NCBI GenBank assembly: GCA_937868765.1
Contig: CALMNL010000004.1
Coordinates: 1,686,749-1,750,748, forward strand
Source of the DNA: an uncultured Desulfatitalea sp.
Lineage (GTDB): Bacteria; Desulfobacterota; Desulfobacteria; Desulfobacterales; Desulfosarcinaceae
Direction of reading: 5' to 3'
Length of the DNA stretch: 64,000 nt
Within the stretch, counting starts at the first letter, position 1. Each line of letters opens with the position of its first letter. Made by a program: the position numbers and the translations under genes. Below the pieces are notes generated by a model that was given only the letters and a program-made list of their open reading frames with translations, did no database searches and was not told the DNA's origin. Positions 61,884 to 64,000 of the stretch are shown here, piece by piece.

Positions 61884-63482
61884 ATGAGTGACCCGCACAT
61901 GGATTCCACCAGCCTTAATTCGAAGCCGGCCCCGCCGGCGGTCAACAAATGGCTGATCACCGTGGCCGTGATGTTCGGCGCCTTCATGGCGGTGATGGAC
62001 ATCAGCGTGGTCAACGTCTCGCTGCCCCACATGATGGGCACCTTCAGCGAAGACATCTCGGCCATCACCTGGGTGGCCACTGCCTACAGCATCGCCGAGA
62101 TCATCATGGTGACCATGGCCGGCTGGTGGAGCGCGCTGATCGGCCGCAAGCGGCTCTACCTCTTCTCCTTCGGTTTGTTCACCCTCGGTTCCATGCTCTG
62201 CGGCACCGCCGTCTCCTTTCCCCAGATGCTGTTCTATCGTGTTATCCAGGGGATCGGCGGCGGCGCCCTGATCCCGGTCTCCCAGGCCATCCTGCGCGAA
62301 ACCTTTCCCCAGGAAGAACAGGGCATGGCCATGGCCCTGTGGGGCATGGGGGTGGTGCTGGCGCCGGCCACGGGACCGATCCTGGGGGGCTGGTTGACCG
62401 ACAATTACGGCTGGCCCTGGGTCTTTTACATCAATGTGCCGGTGAGCATTGCGGGCATTCTCATGGTGGCGGCCTACGTGCACGACCCGCCTTATTTGCG
62501 GCGGGGCATCAAGCGGGTCGACTGGCTGGGCATCTTCCTGCTCTCGGTGGCCCTGACCACCCTACAGATCGTCATGGAGCGCGGCGAGCAGGAGAACTGG
62601 TTCGATTCGCGCATGATCCAGCTGGGCGCGGCCGTTTGCCTGATTTCCATCGTCGGGTTGATCTACTGGGAGTTGAAGACCGACGAGCCGGTGGTCAATT
62701 TCCGCATCCTGCGCAATTCGGCCCTGAGTCTCGGGGCGACCATGGGCATCGTCTTCGGCATCGTGCTCTTCGGCAGCACCTTCATCCTGCCCCAGTTCAC
62801 CCAGACCCTTCTCGGCTATCCGGCCTTCGACGCCGCCCTGGTCCTGGCGCCCCGGGCCATGATGCTCATCGTCTGCATGCCGGTGGTGGGCCGGCTCTAC
62901 CGCCATGTGGAGGCCCGCCTGCTGGTGACCTTCGGCATCTTCGTCACCTGCTGGGCCTATTACGACCTGACCCAGCTGTCCCTGTCGGTGGGCATCTGGG
63001 ATATGGTGCCCACCCTGCTGGTCATGGGGGTCGGCCTGCCCTTCGTCTTCGTCACCACCAGCACCCTTTCCCTGAGCACCATCCCCAAGGTGAACATGAC
63101 CGACGCCTCCAGCCTCTACACCCTGGCCCGGCGCATCGGCGGCAACATGGGGTATGCCTTGACCGCCACCCTGGTCTCCCGGGGGGTGCAGGTGCACCGT
63201 GTCCAGCTGGTGAGCCAGATCACCCCCTACAATTTCAATTTCAACGACTTCCAGCAGCAGGCGGCCGCCTTCCTGGCCCACGCCGGCCTGAACCCTGCGG
63301 CCATCAAGCAGACCGGTCTGGCCCTGGTCAACCTGCTGATTTCCCGGCAGGCCGCCATGCTGGCCTACAACGACGTCTCCTGGATCATGGGCTTCATGTT
63401 CCTGGCGACCCTGCCCATGGCCTTCATGCTGCCCAGCCGCAAAAAGATCGCCCAGCGCCAGAAGGAGATGAATGCCGCGTAA
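61884..63482 (+). CDS. emrB: EmrB-type DHA2 major-facilitator efflux pump
   Basis: The protein has 532 residues with 14 predicted TM helices. The DHA2 motif C is GMGVVLAPATGPILGGWLTD, and the first helix shows MDISVVNVSLPHMMG. It exports hydrophobic compounds with protons. It is 8 nt after the EmrA gene, so both belong to one operon under the TetR gene. The ribosome site is weak (AGATAAGA region), consistent with coupled translation. Confidence 0.94.
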   Translation: MSDPHMDSTSLNSKPAPPAVNKWLITVAVMFGAFMAVMDISVVNVSLPHMMGTFSEDISAITWVATAYSIAEIIMVTMAGWWSALIGRKRLYLFSFGLFTLGSMLCGTAVSFPQMLFYRVIQGIGGGALIPVSQAILRETFPQEEQGMAMALWGMGVVLAPATGPILGGWLTDNYGWPWVFYINVPVSIAGILMVAAYVHDPPYLRRGIKRVDWLGIFLLSVALTTLQIVMERGEQENWFDSRMIQLGAAVCLISIVGLIYWELKTDEPVVNFRILRNSALSLGATMGIVFGIVLFGSTFILPQFTQTLLGYPAFDAALVLAPRAMMLIVCMPVVGRLYRHVEARLLVTFGIFVTCWAYYDLTQLSLSVGIWDMVPTLLVMGVGLPFVFVTTSTLSLSTIPKVNMTDASSLYTLARRIGGNMGYALTATLVSRGVQVHRVQLVSQITPYNFNFNDFQQQAAAFLAHAGLNPAAIKQTGLALVNLLISRQAAMLAYNDVSWIMGFMFLATLPMAFMLPSRKKIAQRQKEMNAA

Positions 63483-64000
63483 CCCCCGGGACAACGCCGC
63501 CTGGGGCGCCGGGGCGGCCATCGGCGCCTTCGGCCTCTGGGCGCTCTTTCCCATCTATTTCAACCAGTTTGGACCGAATGTGTCGGCCCTGGAGATCCTT
63601 TTGCAGCGCGTGGTCTGGGCCTGGTTCTTCCTGCTGGCCTTCGTTCTGGTCTCAGGGCGGTGGGGCCCGGTGCGCGCCCTGCTGCGACGCCCCCGGGCCC
63701 TGATGGCGCTGACCGCCAGCGCCCTGGCCATCAGCACCAACTGGGGCACTTTCATCTGGGCCGTCACCCATGGCGAAATCCTGCAGAGCAGTCTGGGCTA
63801 TTACATCAACCCGCTGCTCAATGTGCTGCTGGGGTATTGCTTTCTGGGCGAGCGGCTGCAACCGCTGCAGCGGCTGGCCATCGTCGCGGCCGGCGCCGGC
63901 GTGCTGTTCGCAGTGTTCGCATACGGACACGTGCCGTGGCTGGCGCTGTTGATGGCCACCACCTTCAGCCTCTACGGGCTGATCCGCAAGCAGGTGGAGA
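63472..64000 (+). CDS. rarD: RarD-like EamA-family permease (3' end outside window)
   Basis: The ATG at 63472 follows AAGGAGATGA and lies inside the last codons of the EmrB gene. The visible 176 residues (AAWGAGAAIGAFGLWALFPI, QRVVWAWFFLLAFVLVSGRW, TNWGTFIWAVTHGEILQSSL) match RarD, a multi-helix drug/metabolite transporter of unknown substrate. The frame stays open to the window end. Overlap with emrB suggests co-transcription. Confidence 0.85.
   Translation, partial: MPRNPRDNAAWGAGAAIGAFGLWALFPIYFNQFGPNVSALEILLQRVVWAWFFLLAFVLVSGRWGPVRALLRRPRALMALTASALAISTNWGTFIWAVTHGEILQSSLGYYINPLLNVLLGYCFLGERLQPLQRLAIVAAGAGVLFAVFAYGHVPWLALLMATTFSLYGLIRKQVE

Overview
The window is GC-rich chromosomal DNA from a Gram-negative bacterium. 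Its best fit is a Desulfobacterota (former Deltaproteobacteria) member related to the Desulfosarcina/Desulfobacteraceae group. Reasons: lpxC implies lipid A; several sigma-54 activators of the NtrC type are present; there is an NtrY/NtrX pair next to a DUF4390 protein; a B12-dependent ribonucleotide reductase, FdhD, and an acetate/propionate activation and uptake operon are also present. This taxonomic call is an inference from gene content, not from a marker phylogeny. I saw no rRNA, tRNA, CRISPR array or transposase gene.

Region 1 (1-4.4 kb) has three tandem minus-strand genes for exported proteins that share an N-terminal motif (the first runs off the window), a cyclic-nucleotide-binding domain protein and a stand-alone receiver protein. 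Region 2 (4.4-17.1 kb) is housekeeping on the minus strand: ahcY and metK (SAM cycle), nrdJ, a LysR regulator, coaD, rsmD, an NtrX/NtrY two-component system, a DUF4390 protein and lpxC. Region 3 (17.6-26 kb) holds comM, an HU gene and small proteins, then the minus-strand operon rplU-rpmA-obgE-nadD-rsfS-gpmI plus an HsdR-N-like protein. Region 4 (26.1-39 kb) holds fdhD-dus on the plus strand. It also has a minus-strand acetate/propionate locus in which a sensor kinase and sigma-54 activator lie directly upstream of a sigma-54 promoter, three upstream activator-like sites, an acyl-CoA synthetase and a SatP-type transporter. An SDR, a PIG-L deacetylase-like protein and hrpB follow.

Region 5 (39.2-58.2 kb) is an accessory metal and redox island. 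It opens with a four-gene operon: a Cyc2-like fused cytochrome-porin, a type-1 copper cupredoxin, a secreted protein and a diheme cytochrome c. Together these look like an envelope electron-transfer module. Next come a ZraSR-like two-component system with a HExxH membrane protein, a divergent sigma-54 promoter with paired activator sites, a receiver protein, heavy-metal-associated (HMA) proteins, DUF2933- and DUF5676-like small membrane proteins and a nitrosocyanin-like cupredoxin. An HSP90-like ATPase translationally coupled to a diguanylate cyclase follows, and then a copper-type P1B ATPase whose frame is broken at a run of seven G. At least three decayed genes (an isoprenylcysteine-methyltransferase-like gene, a SAM methyltransferase and a spermidine-synthase-like membrane protein) are scattered in the island, so it has been reshuffled and is partly eroding.

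Region 6 (58.3-64 kb) has a TVP38 membrane protein, an NfeD-like protein and a plus-strand efflux operon: a TetR repressor with a promoter-overlapping palindrome, an EmrA-type adaptor, an EmrB-type transporter and a RarD-like permease cut by the window end.

The most interesting candidates are the Cyc2-like/cupredoxin/diheme operon, the HSP90-like ATPase plus diguanylate cyclase pair, the two sigma-54 circuits with visible activator sites, and the G-run frameshift in the P-type ATPase.
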